Under the pieces are notes generated by a model. It worked only from the letters and a program-made list of their open reading frames with translations. It was not told the DNA's origin and did not search any database. Of a DNA stretch of 57,417 nucleotides, positions 34,553 to 42,833 are shown in pieces. Origin of the DNA: CAZAOY01 sp964486925 (lineage in GTDB: Bacteria > Bacillota > Clostridia > Oscillospirales > Ruminococcaceae); NCBI GenBank assembly GCA_964486925.1, contig CAZAOY010000010.1, positions 1-57,417 of the forward strand, in the 5' to 3' direction. Both the position numbers and the translations under genes were made by a program. Numbering within the stretch: position 1 is the first letter of the stretch; the number at the start of each line of letters is the position of its first letter.

Positions 34553-35464
34553 ATGGCAGATTTAAGGGTAAGTATTGCGGGGGTAGAGTTTAAAAATCCT
34601 ATCATACCTGCTTCGGGAGCGTTTGGATTTGGTAGAGAGTATGAATGTTTATACCCTATCTCTAAGCTTGGAGGTATCTCTTGTAAGGGGATGACATTAC
34701 ATAAACGGGATGGAAACCTACCGCCTAGGGTTGCTGAAACACCTAGCGGTATGTTAAACTCTGTGGGACTTCAAAATCCTGGGGTGGATTATTTTATTAA
34801 GCATGAGCTACCATACCTTGAAGATAAGGGTACGGTTATAATCGCTAATGTTGCAGGTTCGACCGTGGAGGACTGTATTAGTATAGCACAAAAGCTTGAG
34901 GGTACGTCGGTGGATATGTTAGAGCTTAACATATCCTGTCCTAACGTTAAGCAAGGCGGGGCGGCGTTTGGAACTAGCTGTGCCTCCGCTAGTGAGGTAA
35001 CTAAGGCGGTACGTGGGGTTTCCACAAAACCGCTGATGGTCAAGCTTTCGCCGAATGTAACTTCCATTACCGATATCGCAATGGCGGTGGAACAGTCGGG
35101 GGCGGACGCGGTGTCGCTTATTAACACACTGCTTGGTATGCGTATCGATATTAACAGTAAACGTCCTATCCTTCGCAACAATGTAGGAGGATTATCTGGG
35201 CCGGCGGTGTTTCCTGTAGCGGTTAGGATGGTTTGGCAGGTGGCAAATGCTGTGTCTATCCCTGTAGTGGGTATGGGCGGGGTTTCAAGCTGGCAGGACG
35301 CTATCGAGATGATGATGGCGGGTGCTTCAGCGATACAGATAGGTGCGGCGATCTTTGATGACCCTTACTCCCCGCTTAAGATAATTGATGGTATACGAAG
35401 TTATCTAAAGGATAACAAGATAGACAGCATTAAGGATATTATCGGAGCAGTTAAACCATGGTAA
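34553..35464 (+). CDS. pyrD: Dihydroorotate dehydrogenase B (NAD+), catalytic subunit
   Basis: A 303-residue class 1B FMN enzyme oxidising dihydroorotate to orotate in pyrimidine synthesis. It has PIIPASGAFGFGREY near the start, the catalytic cysteine in ELNISCPNVKQGG (near residue 130), and FMN-phosphate residues in GMGGVSSWQDAIEMMMAGAS. The presence of pyrK directly upstream confirms the 1B type. The stop overlaps the mutL start (ATGGTAA). Other pyr genes are not in the window. Confidence 0.96.
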   Translation: MADLRVSIAGVEFKNPIIPASGAFGFGREYECLYPISKLGGISCKGMTLHKRDGNLPPRVAETPSGMLNSVGLQNPGVDYFIKHELPYLEDKGTVIIANVAGSTVEDCISIAQKLEGTSVDMLELNISCPNVKQGGAAFGTSCASASEVTKAVRGVSTKPLMVKLSPNVTSITDIAMAVEQSGADAVSLINTLLGMRIDINSKRPILRNNVGGLSGPAVFPVAVRMVWQVANAVSIPVVGMGGVSSWQDAIEMMMAGASAIQIGAAIFDDPYSPLKIIDGIRSYLKDNKIDSIKDIIGAVKPW

Positions 35465-37503
35465 GGATTAATGTACTGGGGAAAGAGATTTCAGAGCTTA
35501 TTGCGGCGGGGGAGGTTATCGAGCGACCCGCTTCTATTATTAAGGAGCTAGTGGAGAACTCTCTTGATGCAGGAGCGAACGTTATCACCGTCGAGTTACA
35601 AAACGGCGGGATATCCTACCTTAGGGTAACGGATAACGGCGGGGGTATCGTTAAAGAGGATATACCGCTAGCCTTTTTACGTCACGCTACAAGCAAGGTT
35701 ACCTGTGCTACCGATTTAGATAACATAAGCACCCTAGGATTTAGAGGGGAGGCGCTAGCCTCCATCTCGGCGGTATCGAATGTAACGCTAATGAGTAAGA
35801 CTCCCTCATCGCAGGAGGGTTACTCTATAACTCTATCGGGTGGGGTACAGGATGAGATAAAGCAGGTAAACTGTCCTGTTGGCACAACGATAGTAGTAAG
35901 GGATCTGTTCTTTAATGTGCCCGCTAGGCTGAAGTTTCTAAAGACACCACGTGCCGAGGCTATGGCGGTGGGGCAGATACTGGATAAGCTAGCTATCTCT
36001 CACCCGAAGATATCGATAAAGTTTATTGTGGACAACAAGATAAAGTTTTACACTAGTGGTGACGGTAACGCAATCAATGCCGTGTCGGCGGTAATGGGGA
36101 GTGAGTTTTCTAAAGAGCTTGTACCGCTACACTATGAGTACAACGGTATGACGATAGATGGTTATATAACGGGAAATTCCTTTGGGAGAAGTAACCGTGG
36201 CTTGCAGTATTTCTTTGTTAATTCACGGTATGTTAAATCTAAAACCTGTATGGTAGCGCTTGAGGAAGGGTATAAAAGCGCTATTATGGTCGGCAAGTTT
36301 CCAGGGTGTGTGTTAAACCTTACTCTGCCCTACGATACGGTGGATGTAAATGTTCACCCCGCTAAGATAGAGGTGCGGTTTAGCGATGAGAAGGCTATCT
36401 TTGAGTTAGTATACTTTGCGATAAAGAATGCGATAAATAAGAATAACCCTGTAACCCATGTGGTAACACCCCAGACCGTGACCCTTGCAAGCCCTTATGA
36501 GGGAGCACCACAGGTGGAGTTTGTCAGCATTACCCTAGATAAACTGCCCGAAAGCATGGTAAAGGATAGTACAGACGCTGATGATAATGACGAGGATGAT
36601 GAGCAAGATTACGAAGTATTAACCCCAAAACCTTATCAGACCCCATCTATCCCACAAGTCGATACTGTTAAATTATATCCCAAAAGCATAGATGGCTTTG
36701 ACCCTATTACAGGCGAGGTTTATCCCGCAAAGACAGAAGCTTTGCCAGCCGAAGCTACGGATAAACCAAGCTATGATGAGAAGGTTTATGCCCATGATGT
36801 ACCTGTTAAAACGTATGATATGGTAGAGGTAAAACCTTGCGAAACCGAAGCTGTCGGTAATGTCACAAGGTATCTGGATATAAACGTAAAGGATAACGAA
36901 ACAGAGGATAACAACAAGCCAAAGAACCAACTACTTCAGCTTAAATATATCGGTGAGATGTTTAAAACCTATATAGTTATCGAGATAAATGATTGTATCG
37001 TAACGATAGATAAGCACGCCGCCCATGAGCGTATTATCTTTGAAAAGCTAAAGGATGAGTTAAAGGATAACATTAGTCGTCAGATACTTCTATCCCCCAT
37101 AAATGTTTACCTATCAAAGGATGAGGTAGCGGCAATTATCGAGCGGGGCAGGGTGGTTAATGAGATTGGGTTTAGGTACACCATTAAGGATGATTCTAAC
37201 GTGGTGATAAGCGAAGTGCCGCTGATACTTGATCAATTTGATGTGCGTGAGGTCTTTTTAGAGGTGGTGGACAAGCTAATCCACAGCCATATCGGTGGGC
37301 TTAGTGAGGTAACGTTAGAGTTGCTACACTCTATGGCTTGCAGAAAGGCGATAAAGGCAAATGATCTGTCCTACCAAGGCGAGCTAATGAATCTTGCTAG
37401 GTATGTAATTGAAAACAATGAAATTAGGTACTGTCCGCATGGACGACCTATAGCGATTGTAGAGAAGAAGCGGGATATTGATAAAAAGTTTGGTAGGGTA
37501 TAG
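35458..37503 (+). CDS. mutL: DNA mismatch repair protein MutL (endonuclease type)
   Basis: A 681-residue GHKL ATPase that links MutS mismatch recognition to strand incision. The N-terminal part has ENSLDAGANVI, RVTDNGGGI and GFRGEALASISAVS. An acidic variable linker spans about 365-490. The C-terminal domain carries DKHAAHERIIFE (near residue 518), ACRKAIKA (near 627) and CPHGRP (near 659), the metal-binding set of MutL proteins that nick DNA; the usual DQHA reads DKHA here. mutS is not beside it. Overlaps pyrD by 7 nt, an unusual operon partner. Confidence 0.95.
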   Translation: MVRINVLGKEISELIAAGEVIERPASIIKELVENSLDAGANVITVELQNGGISYLRVTDNGGGIVKEDIPLAFLRHATSKVTCATDLDNISTLGFRGEALASISAVSNVTLMSKTPSSQEGYSITLSGGVQDEIKQVNCPVGTTIVVRDLFFNVPARLKFLKTPRAEAMAVGQILDKLAISHPKISIKFIVDNKIKFYTSGDGNAINAVSAVMGSEFSKELVPLHYEYNGMTIDGYITGNSFGRSNRGLQYFFVNSRYVKSKTCMVALEEGYKSAIMVGKFPGCVLNLTLPYDTVDVNVHPAKIEVRFSDEKAIFELVYFAIKNAINKNNPVTHVVTPQTVTLASPYEGAPQVEFVSITLDKLPESMVKDSTDADDNDEDDEQDYEVLTPKPYQTPSIPQVDTVKLYPKSIDGFDPITGEVYPAKTEALPAEATDKPSYDEKVYAHDVPVKTYDMVEVKPCETEAVGNVTRYLDINVKDNETEDNNKPKNQLLQLKYIGEMFKTYIVIEINDCIVTIDKHAAHERIIFEKLKDELKDNISRQILLSPINVYLSKDEVAAIIERGRVVNEIGFRYTIKDDSNVVISEVPLILDQFDVREVFLEVVDKLIHSHIGGLSEVTLELLHSMACRKAIKANDLSYQGELMNLARYVIENNEIRYCPHGRPIAIVEKKRDIDKKFGRV

Positions 37504-37517
37504 TCAATTAGTATCAG

Positions 37518-37580
37518 AACTTTCGAACCCCGCAAATACTGGCTGTTAAATGGCAATGCGGGCAAGTTTGACTATTTTTG
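37518..37580 (+). terminator. Terminator after mutL
   Basis: CCCGCA (37529-37534) pairs with TGCGGG (37557-37562), with flanking AACTT/AAGTT pairing, followed by ACTATTTTTGTTTGC. Confidence 0.6.
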
Positions 37581-37618
37581 TTTGCTATTTTACACTTTAC
37601 TCCATGCCCTACACGGTT

Positions 37619-37740
37619 GCAACCACCCTGTGGTTGCTTAGGGGCTTGCCGCCCTCTGCCCGCTTTTAAAGGAAGCGCCTGCGGGCGGGTGATAATAATG
37701 AGGCTCTGCCTCAAACTCCGCTGGGGTAGAACCACCCCAG
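37619..37740. repeat. GC-rich run of four hairpins before miaA
   Basis: GCAACCAC/GTGGTTGC (37619-37637), GCCCGC/GCGGGC (37658-37686), GAGGC/GCCTC (37700-37712) and CTGGGGT/ACCCCAG (37721-37740), within a block clearly richer in G+C than the surroundings. The open frame through it (37578-37778) has no coding character. From memory, similar GAGGCTCTGCCTC-type intergenic repeats occur in gut Clostridia genomes; that is recollection, not a search. Confidence 0.6.
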
Positions 37741-37774
37741 ACCCAATTTTTTTAGGGATTACGAAGGTACGCAG

Positions 37775-38761
37775 TTGAGTTATTATATAATAAATTTTGG
37801 AGGTGATGTTATAGCGATACCTATAGTAACGGTGGTAGGCCCTACCGCTTCTGGAAAGACAGCGCTATCCATCCATCTGGCAAAGCGGTATAACGCACAG
37901 ATAGTATCGGCAGATAGCATGCAGATCTACAAGGAGATGGATATCGCCACAGCAAAGCCAACAGTAGAGGAGATGCAGGGGATAAAACATCATATGATTG
38001 ATATTATTGAGTGTAGTGACTCCTTTAGTGTTGCCCAGTATGTGGAGAGAGCAAAAGGGATAATAGAGGATATACATAACTCTGGTAGCAAGGTTATCCT
38101 AGTAGGCGGTACGGGGCTTTATGTAAACTCTTTAGTGGATAACATCCTCTTTGACGATACCGTGCAGGACACTGCACTACGCAAGCGGCTTACCGATATT
38201 GCAGCGGATAAAGGAGCAACGGTTCTTCATAACATGCTTAGGCAGGTTGACGCTGTTAGTGCGGATCGTATCCATGAGAACAACCTTCCCCGTGTAGTGA
38301 GAGCGATTGAGTATCATACTTTAACAGGTAAACCCCTCTCGTTAGCGCAGGAGGAGAGCCGATTGGGTGAAAGCTTGTATACCCCGCTTGAGATAGGGAT
38401 TGACTACCTTAACAGAGCCACACTGTACGACCGTATAAACTTTCGGGTGGATAGTATGGTAGAGCAGGGGCTTATAGAAGAGGCGAGGTATATTCTATCA
38501 AAGGATAACCTTGCTACAGGTGCTTTGGCAATTGGATACAAGGAGCTTTTGCCATATTTTAACGGTTTAAAGCCTTTAGAGCAATGTCTTGATGATTTAA
38601 AACAGTCCTCTAGAAGGTATGCAAAAAGACAGCTAACCTGGTTTAGAAAGCGAAAGAGCATAAACTGGTTTTACGCTGACAGCTATAAAAACATAGGTGA
38701 GATGTACAATGAAATCGAGGGAGTCTGCGACCGATTTTTTGGTGGAGAGGCGGGTGTTTAA
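37775..38761 (+). CDS. miaA: tRNA dimethylallyltransferase
   Basis: Up to 328 residues: adds a dimethylallyl group to A37 of tRNAs reading codons that start with U. The P-loop VVGPTASGKTAL, DSMQIYKEMDIATAKPT, VGGTGLYVNSL and the C-terminal SSRRYAKRQLTWFRKRK are intact. The start is in doubt. TTG 37775 has a weak site (GAAGG, 37763-37767). A near-perfect GGAGGTGAT at 37799-37807 is placed seven bases before an in-frame ATA at 37811, which would give the usual short start (xAIPIVTVVGPTASGKT). No ATG or GTG fits that site in frame. Confidence 0.93.
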   Translation: MSYYIINFGGDVIAIPIVTVVGPTASGKTALSIHLAKRYNAQIVSADSMQIYKEMDIATAKPTVEEMQGIKHHMIDIIECSDSFSVAQYVERAKGIIEDIHNSGSKVILVGGTGLYVNSLVDNILFDDTVQDTALRKRLTDIAADKGATVLHNMLRQVDAVSADRIHENNLPRVVRAIEYHTLTGKPLSLAQEESRLGESLYTPLEIGIDYLNRATLYDRINFRVDSMVEQGLIEEARYILSKDNLATGALAIGYKELLPYFNGLKPLEQCLDDLKQSSRRYAKRQLTWFRKRKSINWFYADSYKNIGEMYNEIEGVCDRFFGGEAGV

Positions 38762-38814
38762 TAGAATATTTCGTAAGATGACAACAATATCGTTAGTTAA
38801 CTTAATTGGGTTTT

Positions 38815-38852
38815 AACTGCATACCTTTTAGTTATGCACAAGCAGTTTGGGT
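38815..38852 (+). terminator. Probable terminator after miaA
   Basis: AACTGC (38815-38820) pairs with GCAGTT (38842-38847), with alternative inner GCATA/TATGC, followed by TGGGTATTTATT. Confidence 0.5.
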
Positions 38853-38926
38853 ATTTATTAAAAATAGCTAACATTATCGAGATAAAACCCCAAATGATGT
38901 GAAATTGTTAAAAAATATAAATTTAC

Positions 38927-38955
38927 TTGCAAAACATTAAAAAATATGATACAAT
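38927..38955 (+). promoter_or_regulatory. hfq promoter
   Basis: TTGCAA (38927-38932), 17-nt spacer and TACAAT (38950-38955). Start near 38962 gives a leader of about 205 nt. Confidence 0.65.
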
Positions 38956-38961
38956 ACTATG

Positions 38962-39166
38962 TATAATAGATTTGCTATACATATTTGAAGCGGGTTGCTG
39001 CTGTTATTACATCTATATTAATAGTTAGGGCAAGATAAGGGGTTATCCGCTAAAAGTTATTCTATTAAACATTATAGTTAAGACATACCTTTATATAAAG
39101 AGTATCCACAAAAGGATAGTGAAATGCGAGGGATAAAACCCGCATATAGGAAAGGATGATATCTAA
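38962..39166 (+). promoter_or_regulatory. Long 5' leader of hfq
   Basis: An A/T-rich leader with small hairpins: TATCC/GGATA near 39104-39119 and ATGCG-GG/CC-CGCAT around 39123-39146, directly before the AAAGGATG ribosome site. A folded leader just before hfq could allow Hfq autoregulation as seen in Escherichia coli, but there is no direct evidence. No recognised riboswitch motif was found. Confidence 0.35.
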
Positions 39167-39406
39167 ATGAAAACGGTAAATCTACAAGAGGTTTTTCTAA
39201 ATCAAGCTAGGATATTAAAGATACCGGTAACCATCTACCTAACAAACGGATTTCAGTTTAAGGGGCTAGTAAAGGGCTTTGATAACTTTACAATTATCTT
39301 AGATTGCGACGGAAAGCAGAATTTAGTGTATAAACACGCTGTTTCAACAATAATACCGGCTAGAATTATTAACACTATGGAGAATGAAGCAAAAGAGGAA
39401 GCGTAG
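39167..39406 (+). CDS. hfq: RNA chaperone Hfq
   Basis: A 79-residue Sm-like protein forming hexamers that bind A-rich and U-rich RNA. Sm1 motif region VTIYLTNGFQFKGLVKGFDN and Sm2 YKHAVSTIIPAR (standard YKHAI form) are present, with N-terminal LQEVFLNQAR. The C-terminal tail is short and acidic as in Gram-positive Hfq. miaA lies upstream, as in many bacteria, but here with a separate promoter. The next gene starts 3 nt after the stop. Confidence 0.97.
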   Translation: MKTVNLQEVFLNQARILKIPVTIYLTNGFQFKGLVKGFDNFTIILDCDGKQNLVYKHAVSTIIPARIINTMENEAKEEA

Positions 39407-39409
39407 GTA

Positions 39410-40735
39410 ATGATTAAAAAAAGGCTTAGTGATATAATATATATACTAGTGGGGATAGTACTTTGTATGTATTTCTCATACCAGCTGTATCTTTTTGTCG
39501 ATAAGCCGTATAAAACAGAGACAGCTGTGTTGCATGACTATTCGCTCAATGTTACGTTTGACGGATACTTTGTAAGACAAGAGGATGTAATTGACATACC
39601 CAAAAAACATGTTGTTGCATACAACTATAGCGATGGACAGAAGGTAACGGTATCTACCGATGTTGCAAAGTTTTACAAGACTGAACAGGATATCATTAAT
39701 GTAAACCGCTTAAATGAATGCAACACCATGATTAAAATGCTAGTTGAAAACCAGAGTGAGGGTGCTATTAAAGGTGCTAGGCTTGATATAGCGGTATCAC
39801 AGGTTGAACAGGATCAGATACAGTACATATCAATGCTTGATAACCTTAATCTAAGCAATAGTGTGAGTGTAATTAATGATCTGACTAACTCTTTAAATAA
39901 GCTACAGGCGGTTAAGAACCAGCGGGTTGATTTTTCGCAAACGATAAAGGATCTAAAGGCAGAGGCAAAGAGGTTAAAGTCTAGTGAGCTTGCTGTAGTG
40001 GAGTCGGTTAAATCTACAGGTACAGGATACTTTTCAAGCCAGATTGATGGACTAGAGAAGGACTTTACCATAGATTCTATGGACAAGCTAACCTACAGCA
40101 AATTTGATAGTCTTATGCAGATGAAGTCTGCGTCCAATTCGCCTTATGTCGGAAAGCTTGTGCGTTCTAGTGACTGGTACTATGTTGCGTCAATCGCTAA
40201 AGCCAAGACTAAGGAGTTTAACATAGGACAGGCTGTAAACTTAAGCTTTATGTCCAATGTAAATGAAACCATCCTAACTACTGTAGATAATATTATTGTA
40301 GATCCAAAGGCGACTAAGGATATTATAATCTTTAGGTCGGATGTGATTAATGAGAACATTATAAACGAGCGATTCTCTAAAGCTGTAACAAATACCAGTA
40401 GATATAAAGGTGTTGCGGTTAGCAAGGAAACAGTTAGGTTTAAAGATGGTAAAAAGGGTGTTTACATCCTAATCGCCGGTATGCCGGTGTTTAAGTTGAT
40501 TGATTCAATCTATGAGGATGATGATATTGTAATTAGCAAGGTAACTATCGATCAGGCGTATGTTAGCCAATACGATCAGGTAATTGTACTGGGTAAGAAT
40601 GTATATGGCAAACAGCCAACGGATATCCCAAACAACCAAAGTGAAGGCGCTAGGTCATCTAGTAGCGGCAGTAGTGTTAGCAGTAAAGGTGATAGTAGTA
40701 GTGGTAATAGCAGTGAAAACAGTAGTGAGGAGTAG
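39410..40735 (+). CDS. HlyD-like membrane fusion / secretion-adaptor protein
   Basis: 441 residues with one N-terminal membrane helix (IIYILVGIVLCMYFSYQLYLF) and a large outside domain. The GYFVRQEDVI and VVAYNYSDGQKV segments look like the half-lipoyl motif of HlyD-type adaptors, followed by a coiled-coil region (about 95-215) and a beta domain with GQAVNLSF and VYILIAGMPVFKLI. The tail from about 408 is Ser-rich low complexity encoded by AGT/AGC runs. Its partner exporter is unknown. In many Clostridia a similar gene lies in this hfq-yggS-sepF neighbourhood, suggesting an envelope or division-linked role. Confidence 0.7.
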   Translation: MIKKRLSDIIYILVGIVLCMYFSYQLYLFVDKPYKTETAVLHDYSLNVTFDGYFVRQEDVIDIPKKHVVAYNYSDGQKVTVSTDVAKFYKTEQDIINVNRLNECNTMIKMLVENQSEGAIKGARLDIAVSQVEQDQIQYISMLDNLNLSNSVSVINDLTNSLNKLQAVKNQRVDFSQTIKDLKAEAKRLKSSELAVVESVKSTGTGYFSSQIDGLEKDFTIDSMDKLTYSKFDSLMQMKSASNSPYVGKLVRSSDWYYVASIAKAKTKEFNIGQAVNLSFMSNVNETILTTVDNIIVDPKATKDIIIFRSDVINENIINERFSKAVTNTSRYKGVAVSKETVRFKDGKKGVYILIAGMPVFKLIDSIYEDDDIVISKVTIDQAYVSQYDQVIVLGKNVYGKQPTDIPNNQSEGARSSSSGSSVSSKGDSSSGNSSENSSEE

Positions 40736-40744
40736 AGTATCCCT

Positions 40745-41476
40745 ATGAGAGAGAGAAAGGCTAAGGACAGCCAACCGGTTATCACGATAGAGAATCTACA
40801 GCAAAACTATGATGTTTTGATGGACAACGTAAAATCCGCCTGTGAGCAAGCAAGCAGAGATTATAATGATATTAGTGTTGTAGCGGTGACAAAGACTGTG
40901 CCATATGAGGTGGTCAATCAGTCGTTTGACATGGGTGTTAACATTATAGGTGAGAACAGGGTTCAGGAGTTTTTATCAAAATATCAGCGTTATAATTTAG
41001 ATCATCCAAACGGACGTATTAACGTTCACTTTATCGGTAAGCTACAGATTAACAAGGTTAAGTATATTATTGATAAGGTTGATATGATAGAATCGGTTGA
41101 TTCGGTTAAGCTTGCTATTATAATCGATCGGTATGCCGATAGCGTTAATCGGATTATCGATATACTAATTGAGGTTAATATTGGCAGGGAAGAGACAAAA
41201 TCAGGGGTCCTTGTAGAGGATTTGGATAATGTGATTAATGCTATTAGGGAGCTTGAGTTTGTAAGAATTCGTGGGTTAATGGCGATAGTCCCTATCGAGG
41301 ATGGGGAAATTTATCTTAAAAAGATGCAGGAATTGTTTTTAGATTGTAAAGATCGCTTTGATGGGTCGGTTGATTTTAAATACTTATCGATGGGCATGTC
41401 AAATGATTATAGATTAGCTATAAAGTACGGTGCTAATATTATTAGGATTGGCACAGCGCTTTACGGCAAAAGATAG
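40745..41476 (+). CDS. PLP homeostasis protein (YggS/YlmE family)
   Basis: A 243-residue alanine-racemase-like barrel protein binding pyridoxal phosphate and controlling its free level. The PLP lysine is in VVAVTKTVPYEVV (near residue 47), followed by IIGENRVQEF, NVHFIGKLQINKVKY and LSMGMSNDYRLAIKYGANIIRIGTALYG. It lies directly before sepF, as ylmE does in Bacillus. The first 15 residues (MRERKAKDSQPV) are charged and may be an extension. Confidence 0.92.
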   Translation: MRERKAKDSQPVITIENLQQNYDVLMDNVKSACEQASRDYNDISVVAVTKTVPYEVVNQSFDMGVNIIGENRVQEFLSKYQRYNLDHPNGRINVHFIGKLQINKVKYIIDKVDMIESVDSVKLAIIIDRYADSVNRIIDILIEVNIGREETKSGVLVEDLDNVINAIRELEFVRIRGLMAIVPIEDGEIYLKKMQELFLDCKDRFDGSVDFKYLSMGMSNDYRLAIKYGANIIRIGTALYGKR

Positions 41477-41495
41477 TGAAAAGAGGTAACTAAAG

Positions 41496-41945
41496 ATGGG
41501 TATATTTGATAAATTAAAAGGAGTGCTTAACCCTGAAGATGAGTATGAGGAGTATGAAGAGTACGAGGAAGAGGAAGAAGAAAGACCAAGATCTAGCTCT
41601 TCTAGACAAAGCTTTTCCGGCTTTTCAGCAACAACCAGTGTTTCTCGTGATGATCTAGCGAGCAAGGCTGCAAGCAAGCTTCAAGTTATACTCTTTAAGC
41701 CAACAGGCTTTGAAGATGTAAAACCTGTTGCAGATAACCTTAACAAGAAACATACTGTAGTGTTAAATCTTGAAGCGGCTTCAAGAGAAACCTGTCAGCG
41801 AGTTTTAGATTTTCTGGGCGGGGTTGCTTATGCAAACTCCGGACGAATTAGCAAGGTTGCGGTAAACACCTATATTATCACCCCCGCTAACGTTGATATG
41901 CAGGGTGAAGAGGTTGGCGAGTTTGATGTGAACAGTCTGTTCTAA
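41496..41945 (+). CDS. sepF: Cell division protein SepF
   Basis: A 149-residue membrane-binding protein that anchors and bundles FtsZ at the division site. It has an N-terminal amphipathic helix (MGIFDKLKGVLNP), a very acidic linker (residues about 15-30, EYEEYEEYEEEEEE) followed by a Ser-rich part, and the C-terminal SepF domain (LFKPTGFEDVKPVADNL, VVLNLEAASRETCQRVLDFL, ANSGRISKVAVNTYIITP). AAAGAGG precedes the ATG. Standard position between yggS and ylmH. Confidence 0.95.
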   Translation: MGIFDKLKGVLNPEDEYEEYEEYEEEEEERPRSSSSRQSFSGFSATTSVSRDDLASKAASKLQVILFKPTGFEDVKPVADNLNKKHTVVLNLEAASRETCQRVLDFLGGVAYANSGRISKVAVNTYIITPANVDMQGEEVGEFDVNSLF

Positions 41946-41957
41946 TGTGGGGATAAT

Positions 41958-42719
41958 ATGCTTACTGACAAAGAGGATGAATACCTTTATGCAAAGATAG
42001 ATAACATGCTAGCGCAGGCTAATGATAAGGGCAGGATTATCTTCACAAACTTTTTAACATCGGGTCAACTGGAATTTGCAAGGCGTTGTACCCTTAATAA
42101 TAAGCAGGTTGTCTTTTATGGTGGACATGATGACGTTTTACGTGTAGCGATGGGTGTGTTCCCTGATTATATGGATAAAACGGATATTACCTTCCCAATT
42201 GTCTGTCTTAAGGTGACCTATAACAAAAAATTTGGCAGTACCCTAACCCACTCAGATTTTCTAGGTGCACTAATGGGACTGTCTATTAAGCGTGAGATGA
42301 TTGGCGATATTATAACCTATGGGGATTTGGGAGTTACATATATATTTATTATAGAGAGTATTAAGGAATATATAGCACAAAACCTTACAAAGGTAGGGAG
42401 CCAGTCGGTTATTGTTTCAGAATTAGGTGATACTAGTAGTATAACTATTACTAGAGAATTTGAGGAGATTTCAAAGGTTATATCTTCTTTAAGGTTGGAT
42501 TGTGTTGTAGCGATGGTTACAGGAAAGAGCAGGGGTAGGGCGGCAGAGCTAATAGAACGTAGCGCTATAGTTGTAAACTCTAAGGAGATACAATCATTGT
42601 CATCTATCTTAAAACCAGAGGATGTTATCGTTATAAAAGGTATGGGAAAATTTATACTTAAAAATGTTCAGACAACAAAAAAGGGTAGGTATTTGGTGAG
42701 TATTTTTAAATATAAATAA
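41958..42719 (+). CDS. S4-domain RNA-binding protein YlmH
   Basis: A 253-residue protein with a C-terminal S4 RNA-binding domain (LDCVVAMVTGKSRGRAAELI through EDVIVIKGMGKFIL). YlmH is reported to help rescue stalled ribosomes and sits in the division gene cluster of many Gram-positives. The N-terminal FTNFLTSGQLEFARR, YNKKFGSTLTHSDFLGALMG and IGDIITYGDLGVTYIFI strings match the family. TGGGG lies before the ATG, 12 nt after sepF. Confidence 0.92.
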   Translation: MLTDKEDEYLYAKIDNMLAQANDKGRIIFTNFLTSGQLEFARRCTLNNKQVVFYGGHDDVLRVAMGVFPDYMDKTDITFPIVCLKVTYNKKFGSTLTHSDFLGALMGLSIKREMIGDIITYGDLGVTYIFIIESIKEYIAQNLTKVGSQSVIVSELGDTSSITITREFEEISKVISSLRLDCVVAMVTGKSRGRAAELIERSAIVVNSKEIQSLSSILKPEDVIVIKGMGKFILKNVQTTKKGRYLVSIFKYK

Positions 42720-42833
42720 TGGACACATCCGAGGACCTTAGTGTGTACAATTTAGTGCAGGACATAGTATAGTGTATTTAAAGGTGCGTAAGCGGGTTTT
42801 CAGAGGTTGCCACAATGTAAGGGAGGATTTGTA

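Noticed and set aside
37518..37580. Possible tRNA, because of the string TTCGAACCCCGC
   Set aside because: No acceptor stem, D-arm or anticodon arm can be drawn; the segment is better explained as a terminator hairpin.
37578..37778. 66-codon frame through the hairpin block before miaA
   Set aside because: Composition is driven by palindromes (many Cys, Pro, Arg, Leu); no ribosome site; runs into the miaA start.
40650..40735. AGT/AGC-rich microsatellite as a phase-variable repeat
   Set aside because: The units are imperfect and encode an in-frame Ser-rich tail; not a uniform tract prone to slippage.
41530..41585. GAG/GAA-rich tract in sepF as a slippery repeat
   Set aside because: Mixed codons break the repeat; an acidic linker is normal for SepF proteins.
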